This document shows, one piece after another, positions 52,075 to 61,584 of a DNA stretch of 64,000 nucleotides. Within the stretch, counting starts at the first letter, position 1. Each line of letters begins with the position of its first letter. Below the pieces are notes generated by a model. That model had not been told where the DNA came from, ran no database searches, and was given only the letters and a program-made list of their open reading frames with translations. This DNA is from Phytohabitans rumicis (GTDB taxonomy: Bacteria; Actinomycetota; Actinomycetes; Mycobacteriales; Micromonosporaceae): positions 4,154,001 to 4,218,000 of the forward strand of contig NZ_BLPG01000001.1 of assembly GCF_011764445.1 (NCBI RefSeq). The letters are read 5' to 3'. A program made the position numbers and the translations under genes.

Positions 52075-53370
52075 TTACACGATCGAGCACGCCGTTCCAT
52101 TGAGGACGAACGTGGCCGGACGGCCGGTGTTGCCGGTGTGCGTGGCCAGGAAGCCGATGTTCACCGAGGCGTTCGGCGCGATGGTGCGGTTCCACGAGAG
52201 GTTGGTGGCGCGTACCCCGTTGTTGGTCAACGCGAGGTAGTCGGCGTTCCAGCCCTGCGTCAGCGTCTGTCCACTGGGGAGCACGAACACCAGGTTCCAG
52301 CCGTTCACCGCCGTAGTGCTGACGTTGGTGATGGTGATGCTCGCGGTCAGGCCGGTGTTCCAGGCGTTGACGGTGTACTGGACCTTGCAAGGGCCGGCGG
52401 CGTTCCCGGTGGACCAGGTGGCCGTCACCGGAATGCTCGGCCCGGGGCCGCTACCGTCCAGCCCGAAGAACCGGATCGCCTGGGCGGCGTCCACCGGCAG
52501 GTTGTGCGGGACGCCTTGCATGCTGATCGCCTCGACCGGCGGCGTGTTGCCGACGCCGCCGTAGCGGATGCGCGTGTATCCCACCTGCGGGGTGTCGGTG
52601 TACCAGGACGTCTGGGTCAGGCCGCGAACGTTCGTCCACTGCTTGATCTGCTCGGTGAAGTTCTGGTAGTTGAGCCCTTCGTCCGCGGTGCCGTGCCAGA
52701 TCTGCATGCGCGGCCACGGCCCGGTGTACGACGGGTTGGCGTTGCGGACCGCGTCGCCCCACTCCTGCGCGGTCTTGATGATGCGGCCGGCGGAGCACTC
52801 GCCGTTCCACTCCGCGCCGCCGGTCGTGGCGAAGCAGGTGTACGGCACGCCGGCGAAGGCCGAGCCCGCGTCGAAGACGTCCGGGTACAGGGCGAGCATG
52901 ACGTTGGTCATCATCGCGCCGGACGACACACCGGTGGCGAAGATCCTGTTCGGGTCGGCGTTGTAGTGCTGCTGCACGTAGCTGACCATCGACGCGATGC
53001 CGACCGGGTCGCTGCCGCCGCCGCGGCGCAGCGCCTGCTCGGAGTAGACGTCGAAGCACGCGCTGCTGCGGGTCACCGACGGGTAGATGACGATGAAGCC
53101 GTACTGGTCGGCGAGGGAGGCGTACTGGGTGCCGGAGTACATCGCCTGGCCGTTGCCGCCGCACCAGTGCAGGCCGACCACGATGGCCGGCTGCGGCGCG
53201 ACGGTGGCCGGTACGTAGAGGAACATGCGCATGTTGCTCGGGTTGGCCCCGAACCCGGTCACCTCGGTCAGTGTCGCGGCCGACGCGGGCTGCGCGAGCG
53301 TCATCGCCCAGACCACGGCGAGCACCATCGCCGCGACGGTGGCGCACAGCATCCTGATCTTCGTTTTCAT
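52075..53370 (-). CDS. Secreted CE1 esterase (PHB-depolymerase family) with CBM2
   Basis: A 431-residue extracellular carbohydrate esterase. A signal peptide (MKTKIRMLCATVAAMVLAVV to QPASA) ends near residue 34. The catalytic domain is an esterase of the PHB-depolymerase/acetylxylan-esterase type with the oxyanion region GLHWCGGNGQAM, the nucleophile in ATGVSSGAMMTN (G-x-S-x-G) and a late His in GVPHNLPVD. A linker (GSGPGPSIP) leads to a CBM2 cellulose/xylan-binding domain (CKVQYTVNAWNTGLTASITI, ending with a second Cys). It likely deacetylates or releases ferulate from plant xylan. ATG 53370 was chosen with GGGGGAGGG upstream; a TTG six bases earlier is possible. Confidence 0.9.
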   Translation of the reverse strand: MKTKIRMLCATVAAMVLAVVWAMTLAQPASAATLTEVTGFGANPSNMRMFLYVPATVAPQPAIVVGLHWCGGNGQAMYSGTQYASLADQYGFIVIYPSVTRSSACFDVYSEQALRRGGGSDPVGIASMVSYVQQHYNADPNRIFATGVSSGAMMTNVMLALYPDVFDAGSAFAGVPYTCFATTGGAEWNGECSAGRIIKTAQEWGDAVRNANPSYTGPWPRMQIWHGTADEGLNYQNFTEQIKQWTNVRGLTQTSWYTDTPQVGYTRIRYGGVGNTPPVEAISMQGVPHNLPVDAAQAIRFFGLDGSGPGPSIPVTATWSTGNAAGPCKVQYTVNAWNTGLTASITITNVSTTAVNGWNLVFVLPSGQTLTQGWNADYLALTNNGVRATNLSWNRTIAPNASVNIGFLATHTGNTGRPATFVLNGTACSIV

Positions 53371-53456
53371 GAGCAACGCCCTCCCCCGTCAATTCAAACA
53401 GTTACCAGTATCGATCTAACTCGCCCGCACAACAAGAGACCCGAAGAGACAACGTC

Positions 53457-53492
53457 TGTTGTTAATTCCACAACGATGGTAGTGTCGGCGCG
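53457..53492 (+). promoter_or_regulatory. Probable leaderless promoter of the TetR gene
   Basis: TAGTGT at 53480-53485 lies six bases before the GTG at 53492, the spacing seen for leaderless actinobacterial transcripts; TGTTGT 17 bases further upstream is a weak -35. An imperfect palindrome ACAAC-N4-GTTGT at 53449-53462 overlaps the -35 and may be the TetR operator. Confidence 0.35.
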
Positions 53493-54052
53493 TGTCCACC
53501 CGCCGCACCGACCTGCTCGACGCCGCGATCTCCCTCCTGGGCGAGCGCGGGGTCCACGGGGTCACCCATCGCGCGGTCGACGCCGCCACGGGGCTGCCCG
53601 CCGGCTCCACGGCCAACTACTTCCGCAGCCGGGACGCGCTGCTGACCGCCGTCGTGGAGCGGTTCGCCGACCGCGAGCGGGCCAACTGGGAGGACACCGC
53701 CGCCCGGATGTGTCCCACCACCCCGGAGGAGATGGCCAAGGCGCTCGCGGAGTTCGCGCATGAGCAGGTCGGCCCGTACCGGACGCTGACGCTGGCCCGC
53801 TACGCGATCCTCGTCGAGGCGGCCAACCGGCCGGCGCTGCGGGCCCAGCTCACCGAGACCGGGGCCCGCGTCCGGCAGTACTTCACCAACTGGATGCGGG
53901 TCATCGGCTCGACCGACCCCGAGCGGGACACCCCGATCGTGGCGAATTACCTCACCGGCCTCGTCCTGCACCAGCTGTCGTATCCCAACCCGGGTTTCGA
54001 TCCGCTCGGGCACCTGACGGCCCTCATCACCACACTGGTACCCGGGAGGTAG
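53492..54052 (+). CDS. TetR-family regulator
   Basis: A 186-residue repressor. The N-terminal HTH is typical (RRTDLLDAAISLLGERGVHGVTHRAVDAATG, shown in parts: LLGERGVHGVTHRAVDAA and STANYFRSRDALL), and the C-terminal helices form the ligand domain. It starts with GTG and stops four bases before the DinB-type gene, so the two are an operon. It diverges from the secreted esterase gene and could control either. Confidence 0.9.
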   Translation: MSTRRTDLLDAAISLLGERGVHGVTHRAVDAATGLPAGSTANYFRSRDALLTAVVERFADRERANWEDTAARMCPTTPEEMAKALAEFAHEQVGPYRTLTLARYAILVEAANRPALRAQLTETGARVRQYFTNWMRVIGSTDPERDTPIVANYLTGLVLHQLSYPNPGFDPLGHLTALITTLVPGR

Positions 54053-54056
54053 CGCC

Positions 54057-54674
54057 ATGGACCAGGACCAGGTCTGGACGACGATCGACGACCACCGCGC
54101 CCGCCTCACCGACCTCTTGGCCGACCTGTCCGAGGACGAGTGGCGCCGGCCGTCGCTGTGCGACGGCTGGACGATCCGCGACGTCGCGGCGCACCTGGCC
54201 TGGCAGCCGACCATCACGATGCCCGCCGCGTTGCCCGCCGCGATGCTCGGCCTCATCCGGGCGCGCGGCAGCATGCACCGCGCGATCCACGACGAGGCCG
54301 TCCGGTACGCGCGACGCCCCACCGAGCAGATCATCGCCGAGGTACGCGGCACGATCGGTGCGCGCCGGCCGGTCCCCGGGATGACCTACCTGGAGACCCT
54401 CATCGACGTGCTGGTCCACGGTCAGGACATCGCGGTGCCGCTCGGCCGCCGGCTCGACATGGCACCGGAGGCCGCGGCCGTCGCCGTCGCCCGGATCTGG
54501 ACGAAGCCGTCGCTCTTCCGGTCGACGAAGCACCTGCACGCCTTCCGGTTCACCGCGACCGACACCGCGTGGTCAGCGGGTGACGGGCCGGAGGTACGCG
54601 GGCCCATCGGCGCGATCCTGCTCCGGCTGACCGGCCGGCCCGCGGATCTGCCCCAGGCTATGCGGGGTCGGTGA
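54057..54674 (+). CDS. Mycothiol-dependent isomerase-type (DinB fold) protein
   Basis: A 205-residue protein of the maleylpyruvate-isomerase/DinB-like group (TIGR03083 type), common in mycothiol-using actinomycetes. The signature is LCDGWTIRDVAAHLAWQPT near residue 40, whose His belongs to the metal site, with a second His in LIDVLVHGQDIAVPLGR. The reaction of most members is unknown. It follows the TetR gene in an operon, and its last 17 bases overlap the convergent YbaK gene. Confidence 0.83.
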   Translation: MDQDQVWTTIDDHRARLTDLLADLSEDEWRRPSLCDGWTIRDVAAHLAWQPTITMPAALPAAMLGLIRARGSMHRAIHDEAVRYARRPTEQIIAEVRGTIGARRPVPGMTYLETLIDVLVHGQDIAVPLGRRLDMAPEAAAVAVARIWTKPSLFRSTKHLHAFRFTATDTAWSAGDGPEVRGPIGAILLRLTGRPADLPQAMRGR

Positions 54675-55113
54675 CGTCGGCGTACGTGCCGTCGATCGCG
54701 GTCAGCGCGGCGTCGGCGTCGAGGGCCACAGCCACCCCGTGCTCACCCGCGCCCAGGGTGATCGCTCGGCCACGCAGGCGCTCGTCGGCGATCACCGGCC
54801 AGCTCGTCGTCGAGCCGAACGGCGTGATCGTGCCCCGCTCGTACCCGGTCGCCTCCTTGGCCGAGGCGGCGTCGGGCATCGAGAGGCGGCTGACGCCGAG
54901 CAGCGTGCGCAGCTTGGGCCAGGAGATGACCCGGTCGCCCGGGACCAGGACGAAGAGGTAGTCGTCGTCGGCACGCCGTACGACGATGGTCTTCACCACG
55001 TCGGGGATCTCGACGCCGCGGGCGGTAGCCGCCTCGGGCAGGCTGCGCACCGGTCCGTGCCGGATCACCCGGTACGAGATGCCCGCCCGATCGAGGGCAT
55101 CAAGAGCCGACAT
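54658..55113 (-). CDS. YbaK-type aminoacyl-tRNA deacylase domain protein
   Basis: A 151-residue protein of the YbaK/EbsC group, which hydrolyses mischarged aminoacyl-tRNAs. Features are the N-terminal HGPVRSLPEAATARG, the conserved Lys in VVKTIVVRRADD, and the glycine-rich ATGYERGTITPFG with the catalytic loop. Length is standard. It may proofread Cys-tRNA-Pro or similar; the exact specificity is not clear. It starts nine bases after the alcohol dehydrogenase stop and is probably co-transcribed with it. Confidence 0.87.
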   Translation of the reverse strand: MSALDALDRAGISYRVIRHGPVRSLPEAATARGVEIPDVVKTIVVRRADDDYLFVLVPGDRVISWPKLRTLLGVSRLSMPDAASAKEATGYERGTITPFGSTTSWPVIADERLRGRAITLGAGEHGVAVALDADAALTAIDGTYADVTDPA

Positions 55114-55122
55114 GAGCCGACC

Positions 55123-56076
55123 CTACTCGACGATGACCTTCAGGCCCCGACGATCCGCGGCCGCGTCGAACGCCTCGGGCGCCCGGTCCAGCGGGTAGCG
55201 GTCGGTGACCAGGGAGGCGACGTCGACCGCGCCGCGGCGTACCAGATCGATCGCGCGCGGATAGGTGTCCTTCATCCGCCGCGACATCGCGATGGTCAGA
55301 CCCTTCCGGCGGGCGACCGAGGCCGGAAACGTGGTGCTGTCGCTGTCCGGGATGCCGACCAGCACGACGCGGGCGCCGGGGCGGGCGGCCACCATCGCGG
55401 CCTCGACGGCCGCGTCGGTGCCGGCCACCTCGAAGGCGACGTCGACCGCTCCGTCGACATGCTCGGCACCGAACGACAAGGCCGCTTGAGCGCGGTGCGG
55501 CAGAGGGTCGGCGGCATAGACGGTACGCGCGCCGGCGCGCAGGGCCAGTTGCACCAGCAGCAGGCCGATCGGGCCGCAGCCGAACACCCCGACGGTCATG
55601 CCGAGTCGCAGGTGCCCGAGGTCGAGCGCGTGCAGGGCGACACCCAGCGGCTCCAGCATCGCGCCGTCGACGTCGGACAGCTCGTCGGGCAGCGGATGCA
55701 GCAGCGCGGAGGGCCAGCCGACGTACTCCCGGAGCGCGCCGTCGACGGCGCCGTGGCCCGCGAAGCGGACGGTCGGGCACAGGTTGGGGTGCCCCTGCCG
55801 GCACATGTCGCACGCCTCGCACGGGATCGCCGGGTCGACCGCTACCCGCTCGCCGTGCCGCGGGCCGCCCTCGATGACCCCGGCGAACTCGTGCCCGACC
55901 ACCAGCGGCCGGTCGAGCTGGGCGTCGCCGATGCCGGCCTCGCCGTACCAGTGCAGGTCGGAGCCGCACAGGCCGACCGCGGTGACCCGGACCAGGCTCT
56001 CCCCCGGGCCGACCGGCGGGGAGGGCTCGTCGGCGACGCGGATGTCCTTGACGCCGTGCAACCGGGCGACCCGCAT
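55123..56076 (-). CDS. Zinc-dependent alcohol dehydrogenase (MDR family)
   Basis: A 317-residue medium-chain dehydrogenase. Catalytic zinc ligands are in GLCGSDLHWYGE and GHEFAGVIEG; the structural zinc cysteines are CEACDMC...C at residues 86-100; the NAD site is VGVFGCGPIGLLLVQLA. It resembles sorbitol/threonine dehydrogenase types that oxidise polyols. The ATG at 56076 overlaps the stop of the adenylate kinase gene by one base (TGATG), so the two are coupled. The alcohol substrate is unknown. Confidence 0.9.
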   Translation of the reverse strand: MRVARLHGVKDIRVADEPSPPVGPGESLVRVTAVGLCGSDLHWYGEAGIGDAQLDRPLVVGHEFAGVIEGGPRHGERVAVDPAIPCEACDMCRQGHPNLCPTVRFAGHGAVDGALREYVGWPSALLHPLPDELSDVDGAMLEPLGVALHALDLGHLRLGMTVGVFGCGPIGLLLVQLALRAGARTVYAADPLPHRAQAALSFGAEHVDGAVDVAFEVAGTDAAVEAAMVAARPGARVVLVGIPDSDSTTFPASVARRKGLTIAMSRRMKDTYPRAIDLVRRGAVDVASLVTDRYPLDRAPEAFDAAADRRGLKVIVE

Positions 56077-56720
56077 CAGATGTCCCCCGCCAGCCCGAGC
56101 TGGCGGCGGATGTCGTGCTGCACCGTGGTGGGGTCCGGCCGGGCGTCGACGGTGAAGACGAACTCCTTGCGGCGGAAGATGTCCAGCACCGGCTTGGTCT
56201 TGCTGTGGTACTCCCGCAGCCGGGCCGCCAGCGCGTCCGGCGTGTCGTCCTCCCGGGTCACCAGCTCGCCGCCGCAGACGTCGCATTTGCCCTCGACCTC
56301 GGGCCGGTCCGCGATGAGGTTGTAGTCCATGCCGCACCGGGAGCACAGGCGCCGGTTGAGCACCCGCCGGTGCACCTCGGAGTCGGGCAGGTCGAGGTAG
56401 ATGACGCCGTCGATGTCGTAGCTCTCCAGGAAGAACTCGGCCTGCCGGCCGTTGCGCGGAAAGCCGTCGACCACGAAGCCGTAGTTCCAGTCGTGCATCT
56501 GCAGGCGGTCCCGCACGACGGCCTCGACCTGGTCGTCGCCGATCAGCTCGCCGGTCGCCATCGTGCGGCGCACCTGCGCACCGAGCTTGGTGTGGTGCTG
56601 CACGTGCCAGCGGAAGATGTCGCCGACGCTGATGTGCACGAGGTCGTACTCCCGGCACAGCATGGCGCTCTGGGTGCCCTTGCCGCTGCCCTGGACGCCC
56701 ATCACGACGTACTTGCGCAT
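56076..56720 (-). CDS. Adenylate kinase, zinc-LID type
   Basis: A 214-residue nucleoside monophosphate kinase that interconverts ATP+AMP and 2 ADP. It has GVQGSGKGTQSAML (P-loop), DGFPRNGRQAEFF (NMP-binding), and a LID carrying four cysteines C126-SR-C129 and C146-DV-C149 that bind zinc. It is not in the ribosomal-protein operon where the main adk of actinomycetes sits, so it is probably a paralogue; no gene symbol is given. It is coupled to the downstream dehydrogenase. Confidence 0.88.
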   Translation of the reverse strand: MRKYVVMGVQGSGKGTQSAMLCREYDLVHISVGDIFRWHVQHHTKLGAQVRRTMATGELIGDDQVEAVVRDRLQMHDWNYGFVVDGFPRNGRQAEFFLESYDIDGVIYLDLPDSEVHRRVLNRRLCSRCGMDYNLIADRPEVEGKCDVCGGELVTREDDTPDALAARLREYHSKTKPVLDIFRRKEFVFTVDARPDPTTVQHDIRRQLGLAGDI

Positions 56721-56747
56721 GCCTGAACGATCGCACACGCTGGTCGG

Positions 56748-57725
56748 ATGCGACGGTGGCTCACCAGTCTGCTGTTCGTCACACTCGTGGCTGTCGCATG
56801 CACGGACGACCCGTCTTCGCCGGTCACGACGCCGGCGCCGAGTGTGACCGTCGCGATGCAGTGGCAGCGCCTGGCCGGCGCGCCGTCGGCCCGGACCGAG
56901 GTCGCGGCCGCGACCACCGGCACCAAGGTGTACGTCGTGGGCGGCTACCGGGCGGACGGCGGGACGGTCGCGACGGTGGAGGTCTTCGACACGGCGACCG
57001 GCCGCTGGGCCGCCGGCCCGGGCCTGCCGGTGGCGGTCAACCACGCGATGGCGGCGACCGTCGACGACACCGTGTACGTCTTCGGCGGCTTCGAGTCCGG
57101 CGGCGACGCCGGGGCGGGGGCGTTCCGCCTGGCCGGGGACGGCTGGCAGCCGATCGCCCCGTTGCCGCAGGCCCGGGGCGCGGGCACGGCGGTGGCCCAG
57201 GGCGGCAAGGTCTACGTCGTCGGCGGGGTCAACGCGGGCGGCCTGGCCCGCCAGACGCTCGTGTACGACCCGGCGACCGACCGCTGGTCCACCGCGCCCG
57301 GGCCGCCGACGCCACGCGAGCACCTGGGCGGGGCGGGCTTCGGCGGCAAGGTGTACGCGGTCGGCGGGCGCGCCAACGGGCCGGGCAACTTCACCGCGTT
57401 CGAGGTCTTCGACCCGGCGACGGGCGTGTGGGCGAAGCTGCCCGACCTGCCCACCCGCCGGGGTGGCCTGGCCGCCGCGGCGACCTGCTCCGGCCAGATC
57501 ATGGCGGTGGGCGGCGAGGCGGAGGCGACGTTCGAGGAGGCGGAGGCGTTCGACGTACGGGCCGGCGAGTGGCGATCGCTGCCCCCGCTGCCCACGCCCC
57601 GGCACGGCCTCGGCGTGGTGGCGCTCGGTACGACGCTGTACACCTTCGCCGGCGGGCCACGTCCGGGGCTGCACGTCGCAGATTCGAACGAATCGATTGA
57701 TTTAGCACCTTTGGGTGCCTGCTAA
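56748..57725 (+). CDS. Kelch-repeat lipoprotein
   Basis: A 325-residue surface lipoprotein. The signal peptide (MRRWLTSLLFVTLVAVAC) ends in the lipobox VAVAC, whose Cys18 is lipidated. Six Kelch blades follow, each with a GG pair (VYVVGGYR, VYVFGGFE, VYVVGGVN, VYAVGGRA, IMAVGGEA, LYTFAGGP), giving a beta-propeller outside the membrane. No catalytic residues are evident; it probably binds a ligand or partner. It diverges from the adenylate kinase gene, 27 bases apart, and ends at a strong hairpin. Confidence 0.86.
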   Translation: MRRWLTSLLFVTLVAVACTDDPSSPVTTPAPSVTVAMQWQRLAGAPSARTEVAAATTGTKVYVVGGYRADGGTVATVEVFDTATGRWAAGPGLPVAVNHAMAATVDDTVYVFGGFESGGDAGAGAFRLAGDGWQPIAPLPQARGAGTAVAQGGKVYVVGGVNAGGLARQTLVYDPATDRWSTAPGPPTPREHLGGAGFGGKVYAVGGRANGPGNFTAFEVFDPATGVWAKLPDLPTRRGGLAAAATCSGQIMAVGGEAEATFEEAEAFDVRAGEWRSLPPLPTPRHGLGVVALGTTLYTFAGGPRPGLHVADSNESIDLAPLGAC

Positions 57726-57731
57726 CACCAG

Positions 57732-57767
57732 ACGACCGTGCCGGTGCCGGTGAACCGGCACGGTCGT
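57732..57767. terminator. Bidirectional terminator hairpin
   Basis: A perfect 14-bp stem, ACGACCGTGCCGGT (57732-57745) with ACCGGCACGGTCGT (57754-57767), and an 8-base loop. It lies between the convergent Kelch lipoprotein and sigma factor genes. There is no U-tract. Confidence 0.8.
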
Positions 57768-57776
57768 GATCAATGA

Positions 57777-58325
57777 TCAGTGTGTGACGCCGCGCTTCTC
57801 CAGTGCGCTACGCAGAGCCCGCAGCGCGTAGTACACGCGCGACTTGGCCGTGCCGAGCGGCAGGCCGAGAGCCTCCGCCGCCTCGGCCACGGTCCGGCCC
57901 TTGAAGTACGTCTCCAGCAGCATCTCCTGGTGCGGCGGGCTGAGCGTACGCAGCGCGTCGGTGACCGTCATCCGGCGCAGGACCTGCTCGCTCTCGTCCG
58001 GCTCGGAGACGTTCTCCAGATCCAGGCCGTACGCCTCCGCCGGCCGGGCGCTCTGGCTGCGGTGCTCGTCGATCGCGATCCGCCGGGCCACGGTCACCAG
58101 CCACGGCCGCAGCGACACCTGCCCCTGCGCGCCCAACCGGTGCGCGTTGCGCCAGCCGCGCAGGAGCGTCTCCTGCACGATGTCCTCCGCCCGCTGCCGA
58201 TCGCCCGCCACCAACTGCAGGACGAACCTCAGCAGCGGCGCCGCGTGCTCCTCGTACAGCTCGCGGACCAGCGCGTCCTCGGACCCTTCCCCGCGGTGAC
58301 GCCCCGCAGCAACCCCCGAAGTCAT
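57777..58325 (-). CDS. ECF sigma factor
   Basis: A 182-residue RNA polymerase sigma factor. Region 2 has LYEEHAAPLLRFVLQLVAGDR and EDIVQETLLRGWRNA; region 4 is PPHQEMLLETYFKGRTVAEA followed by LPLGTAKSRVYYALR. The size and SigL-like sequence fit an ECF factor usually held by a zinc-finger anti-sigma factor, but no such gene adjoins it here: its downstream neighbour is the convergent Kelch gene. ATG 58325 has AGGTGG six bases upstream. Confidence 0.9.
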   Translation of the reverse strand: MTSGVAAGRHRGEGSEDALVRELYEEHAAPLLRFVLQLVAGDRQRAEDIVQETLLRGWRNAHRLGAQGQVSLRPWLVTVARRIAIDEHRSQSARPAEAYGLDLENVSEPDESEQVLRRMTVTDALRTLSPPHQEMLLETYFKGRTVAEAAEALGLPLGTAKSRVYYALRALRSALEKRGVTH

Positions 58326-58389
58326 GCTCGGCCACCTGACGCGAACACGATTCCAGACACCCTCACCTCACGGTCCTCGGCATGACCGG

Positions 58390-58436
58390 GTCGGGCGCGC
58401 CGACCCCCTGCACATAGGAGATGCGGCGCGCCTGAC
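58390..58436. promoter_or_regulatory. 12-bp inverted repeat between Tex and sigma genes
   Basis: GTCGGGCGCGCC (58390-58401) pairs with GGCGCGCCTGAC (58425-58436), one G-U, around a 23-base spacer. It lies between the leftward tex stop and the leftward sigma gene start, so it may terminate tex or regulate the sigma gene. The AT-rich stretch after it (58440-58460) has no clear promoter boxes. Confidence 0.4.
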
Positions 58437-58460
58437 GCGATAACAGAAAATATCTCGTAT

Positions 58461-60806
58461 CTACCGGCCCGGTCGACGCGGCTCGCGGGGGCTCTTGTCG
58501 AGCCCCGCGCGGCGCAGCGCGTCAGCCATCGCGCCCTGTGGCGGGCGTGCCGGCTGAGCTGGGCGTTTACCTTTTTCGGGCCGCTCCCGCCGGCCACCGC
58601 CGGTGGCTGCCGGACCTTCGTCCTCCAGCCGCAACGTCAGCGAGATGCGCTTGCGAGGCACGTCCACGTCGAGCACCTTCACCCGAACGATGTCCCCCGG
58701 CTTCACCACGTCACGCGGATCCTTGACGAACGTCTTGGACATCGCGGACACATGGACTAACCCGTCCTGGTGTACGCCGACGTCGACGAACGCCCCGAAC
58801 GCGGCCACGTTCGTGACCACGCCCTCCAGCACCATGCCGGGCTGCAGGTCCGCGATCTTCTCAATGCCGTCGGCGAACGTCGCCGTCTTGAACGCGGGCC
58901 GCGGGTCGCGCCCCGGCTTTTCCAGCTCCTTGAGGATGTCGGTGACCGTCGGTAGCCCGAACGTGTCATCGACGAAGTCCGCCGGATTGAGCTTCCGAAG
59001 GAGCTGACCATTGCCGATCAGCGTCGTCAGGTCACTCTTCGTCGCACCCAAGCTGACCGCCAAGAGCATTTGACGCACCACCGGGTACGCCTCGGGGTGC
59101 ACGCTGGACGCGTCGAGCGGATCCTCACCACCCGGGATCCGCAAGAACCCGGCGCACTGCTCAAATGCCTTAGGACCCAGCCGGGGTACGTCCTTGAGCG
59201 CCTTCCGGGATCGGAACGGCCCGTTCGCGTCGCGGTGCATGACGATGCTCGTCGCCAGCCCTTCCCCGATGCCGGACACCCTGGTCAGCAGCGGTGCCGA
59301 GGCGGTGTTGACGTCCACGCCGACGCCGTTCACGCAGTCCTCGACCACCGCGTCCAGCGACCGGGACAGCTTCACCTCGGACAGGTCGTGCTGGTACTGC
59401 CCGACACCGATCGACTTGGGGTCGATCTTGACGAGCTCGGCCAGCGGGTCCTGGAGGCGGCGGGCGATCGAGACCGCGCCGCGCAGCGACACGTCCAGCT
59501 CGGGCAGCTCGTGCGAGGCGTACGCGGACGCCGAGTAGACCGACGCGCCGGCCTCCGATACGACGATCTTCGTGAGCTTCAGCTCCGGGTGCCGGGTGAT
59601 CAGGTCACCGGCGAGCTTGTCGGTCTCCCGGGAGGCGGTGCCGTTGCCGATCGCGATCAGCTCGACGCCGTGCGCTGCGGCCAGCTTGGCCAGCGTCGCG
59701 ATCGACTCGTCCCACTTGTGCTGCGGCACGTGCGGGTAGATCGTGCTCGTGGCCACGACCTTGCCGGTGGCGTCCACCACCGCGACCTTGACGCCGGTGC
59801 GGAAGCCCGGGTCCAGCCCCATGGTCGGCCGGGTGCCGGCGGGCGCCGCCAGCAGCAGGTCGCGCAGGTTGGCGGCGAAGACCCGGACGGCCTCCTCCTC
59901 CGCCGCCTGCCACAGCCGGCTGCGGATGCTGGCGTCCAGGTGGATCAGGATCTTGGTACGCCAGGCGGAGCGCACGGTGTCGCTCAGCCACTTGTCGGCC
60001 GGCCGGCCGTGGTCGGCGATGCCGAAGTGGCCCGCGATCCGGGGCTCATAGGAATTACGCAGCTCGGGGGCTCCATCAGCCGGTGGGGCCTCTGGCTCCG
60101 GCGTGAGGTCGAGGACCTCCTCCTTCTCGCCGCGAAACATCGCCAGGATCCGGTGCGACGGCAGCTTCGTGAACGGCTCGGCGAAGTCGAAGTAGTCGGC
60201 GAACTTGGCGCCCTCGTCCTGCTTTCCCTCGCGTACCCGGGAAAGCAGGCGGCCCCGCGACCACATCTGCTCGCGCAACGGGCCGATGAGGTCGGCGTCC
60301 TCCGCGAAGCGCTCGACGAGGATGTGGCGCGCGCCTTCCAGGGCCGCGGTGGCGTCCAGCTCCTCTTTCGTGAACGCTGTCGCCGCCGTCACGGGATCCT
60401 GCGTGGGATCGCCCAGAAGGAGGTCGGCGAGCGGCTCCAGCCCGGCCTCGCGGGCGATCTGCGCCTTGGTCCGCCGCTTCGGCTTGTACGGCAGGTAGAT
60501 GTCTTCGAGGCGGGCCTTCGAGTCGGCCGCCATGATCTGCGCCTCGAGTGCCTCGTCGAGCTTGCCCTGGCTGCGGATCGACTCCAGGATCGCGGCCCGG
60601 CGCTCTTCCATCTCCCGCAGGTAGCGCAGCCGCTCTTCCAGCGTGCGGAGTTGGGCGTCGTCCAGCGTGCCGGTGGCTTCCTTGCGGTAGCGGGCGATGA
60701 ACGGCACGGTGGCCCCGCCGTCGAGCAGCTCGACCGCAGCCGCCACTTGCCGTTCGCGCACGCCGAGCTCTTCGGCGATCCGTTGGTGCAGAGAGATCGT
60801 CGTCAC
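58461..60806 (-). CDS. Tex-family RNA-binding transcription accessory protein
   Basis: A 781-residue protein of the Tex family, linked to transcription and ribonucleotide handling in bacteria. The N-terminus has [21 protein letters not shown]; the YqgF-like core has [21 protein letters not shown]; the helix-hairpin-helix segment carries [17 protein letters not shown]; the C-terminal S1 domain is [23 protein letters not shown]. The gene is complete and matches the family's length (about 720-800). Start ATG 60806. Confidence 0.93.
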   Translation of the reverse strand: MTTISLHQRIAEELGVRERQVAAAVELLDGGATVPFIARYRKEATGTLDDAQLRTLEERLRYLREMEERRAAILESIRSQGKLDEALEAQIMAADSKARLEDIYLPYKPKRRTKAQIAREAGLEPLADLLLGDPTQDPVTAATAFTKEELDATAALEGARHILVERFAEDADLIGPLREQMWSRGRLLSRVREGKQDEGAKFADYFDFAEPFTKLPSHRILAMFRGEKEEVLDLTPEPEAPPADGAPELRNSYEPRIAGHFGIADHGRPADKWLSDTVRSAWRTKILIHLDASIRSRLWQAAEEEAVRVFAANLRDLLLAAPAGTRPTMGLDPGFRTGVKVAVVDATGKVVATSTIYPHVPQHKWDESIATLAKLAAAHGVELIAIGNGTASRETDKLAGDLITRHPELKLTKIVVSEAGASVYSASAYASHELPELDVSLRGAVSIARRLQDPLAELVKIDPKSIGVGQYQHDLSEVKLSRSLDAVVEDCVNGVGVDVNTASAPLLTRVSGIGEGLATSIVMHRDANGPFRSRKALKDVPRLGPKAFEQCAGFLRIPGGEDPLDASSVHPEAYPVVRQMLLAVSLGATKSDLTTLIGNGQLLRKLNPADFVDDTFGLPTVTDILKELEKPGRDPRPAFKTATFADGIEKIADLQPGMVLEGVVTNVAAFGAFVDVGVHQDGLVHVSAMSKTFVKDPRDVVKPGDIVRVKVLDVDVPRKRISLTLRLEDEGPAATGGGRRERPEKGKRPAQPARPPQGAMADALRRAGLDKSPREPRRPGR

Positions 60807-60815
60807 GGAGCGATC

Positions 60816-61517
60816 CTAGGCGGTTACCTCCGCGAGTACGACCGACACGTTGTCCGGTGCGCCGCCCTGCAGCGTGAGCTTTATCAACGCCTCCGCACAC
60901 TCGCCCAGGTCACCGTACTCGCGCAGGGCCGCGGCGATCGCGTCGTCGGTCACATAATCGGACAGTCCATCGCTGCACAGCAGATACCGGTCGCCCGGGT
61001 ACGCTTCGAGCGCCGCGATCGTGGGCGTCACATCGTCGCCCTGCAGCGCCTGCGTGACCACCGATCGCTGCGGGTGCCGGCGCGCCTCCTCCGGCGTCAA
61101 CACACCGTGGTCCACAAGCGACTGTACGTACGTGTCGTCCCGGGTCAGCTGGGTGAGCACGCCCTCGCGCAACAGGTACGCCCGCGAGTCGCCGATGTGC
61201 AGCAGGGTGAGCCGGTCGTCGCCGGTGTCGACGAGCGCGGTCAGCGTCGTGCCCATGCCCTCGCGCTCGGGGTGCTCGTCGACGACCTCACGGATGCGTT
61301 GGTTGGCGCCCCGCACGGCCTCCCGCAGGTCGCCGCCGGTCTCGTCGAGCGTCATCAGCGCCTTGATGACCAGGTCGCTGGCCAACTCGCCCGCGGGCAG
61401 GCCGCCGATCCCGTCCGCGATCGCGAAGAGGCGCCGCCCGGCGTACGCCGCGTCCTCGTTGTTCTCCCGGACGAGCCCCACATCGCTACGGACCGCCGCT
61501 ATCAAGCTGAGCGTCAT
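60816..61517 (-). CDS. PP2C-family Ser/Thr phosphatase
   Basis: A 233-residue metal-dependent protein phosphatase. Conserved metal-binding motifs are RENNEDAAYAG, IADGIGGLPAGE, HIGDSRAYLLREG and CSDGLSDYVTDD, with GAPDNVSVVLAE at the end. It has no membrane segment, unlike PstP-type phosphatases linked to PknB, so it is a soluble enzyme that could oppose the window's soluble kinase, though the two genes are far apart. It lies about ten bases upstream of tex and is co-directional. Confidence 0.92.
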   Translation of the reverse strand: MTLSLIAAVRSDVGLVRENNEDAAYAGRRLFAIADGIGGLPAGELASDLVIKALMTLDETGGDLREAVRGANQRIREVVDEHPEREGMGTTLTALVDTGDDRLTLLHIGDSRAYLLREGVLTQLTRDDTYVQSLVDHGVLTPEEARRHPQRSVVTQALQGDDVTPTIAALEAYPGDRYLLCSDGLSDYVTDDAIAAALREYGDLGECAEALIKLTLQGGAPDNVSVVLAEVTA

Positions 61518-61584
61518 GGCATGCAGGATGCCAAATAGACGGTCCCGATGTCTCTACGCACTAGTACGTATCGTGAACCCCGTG

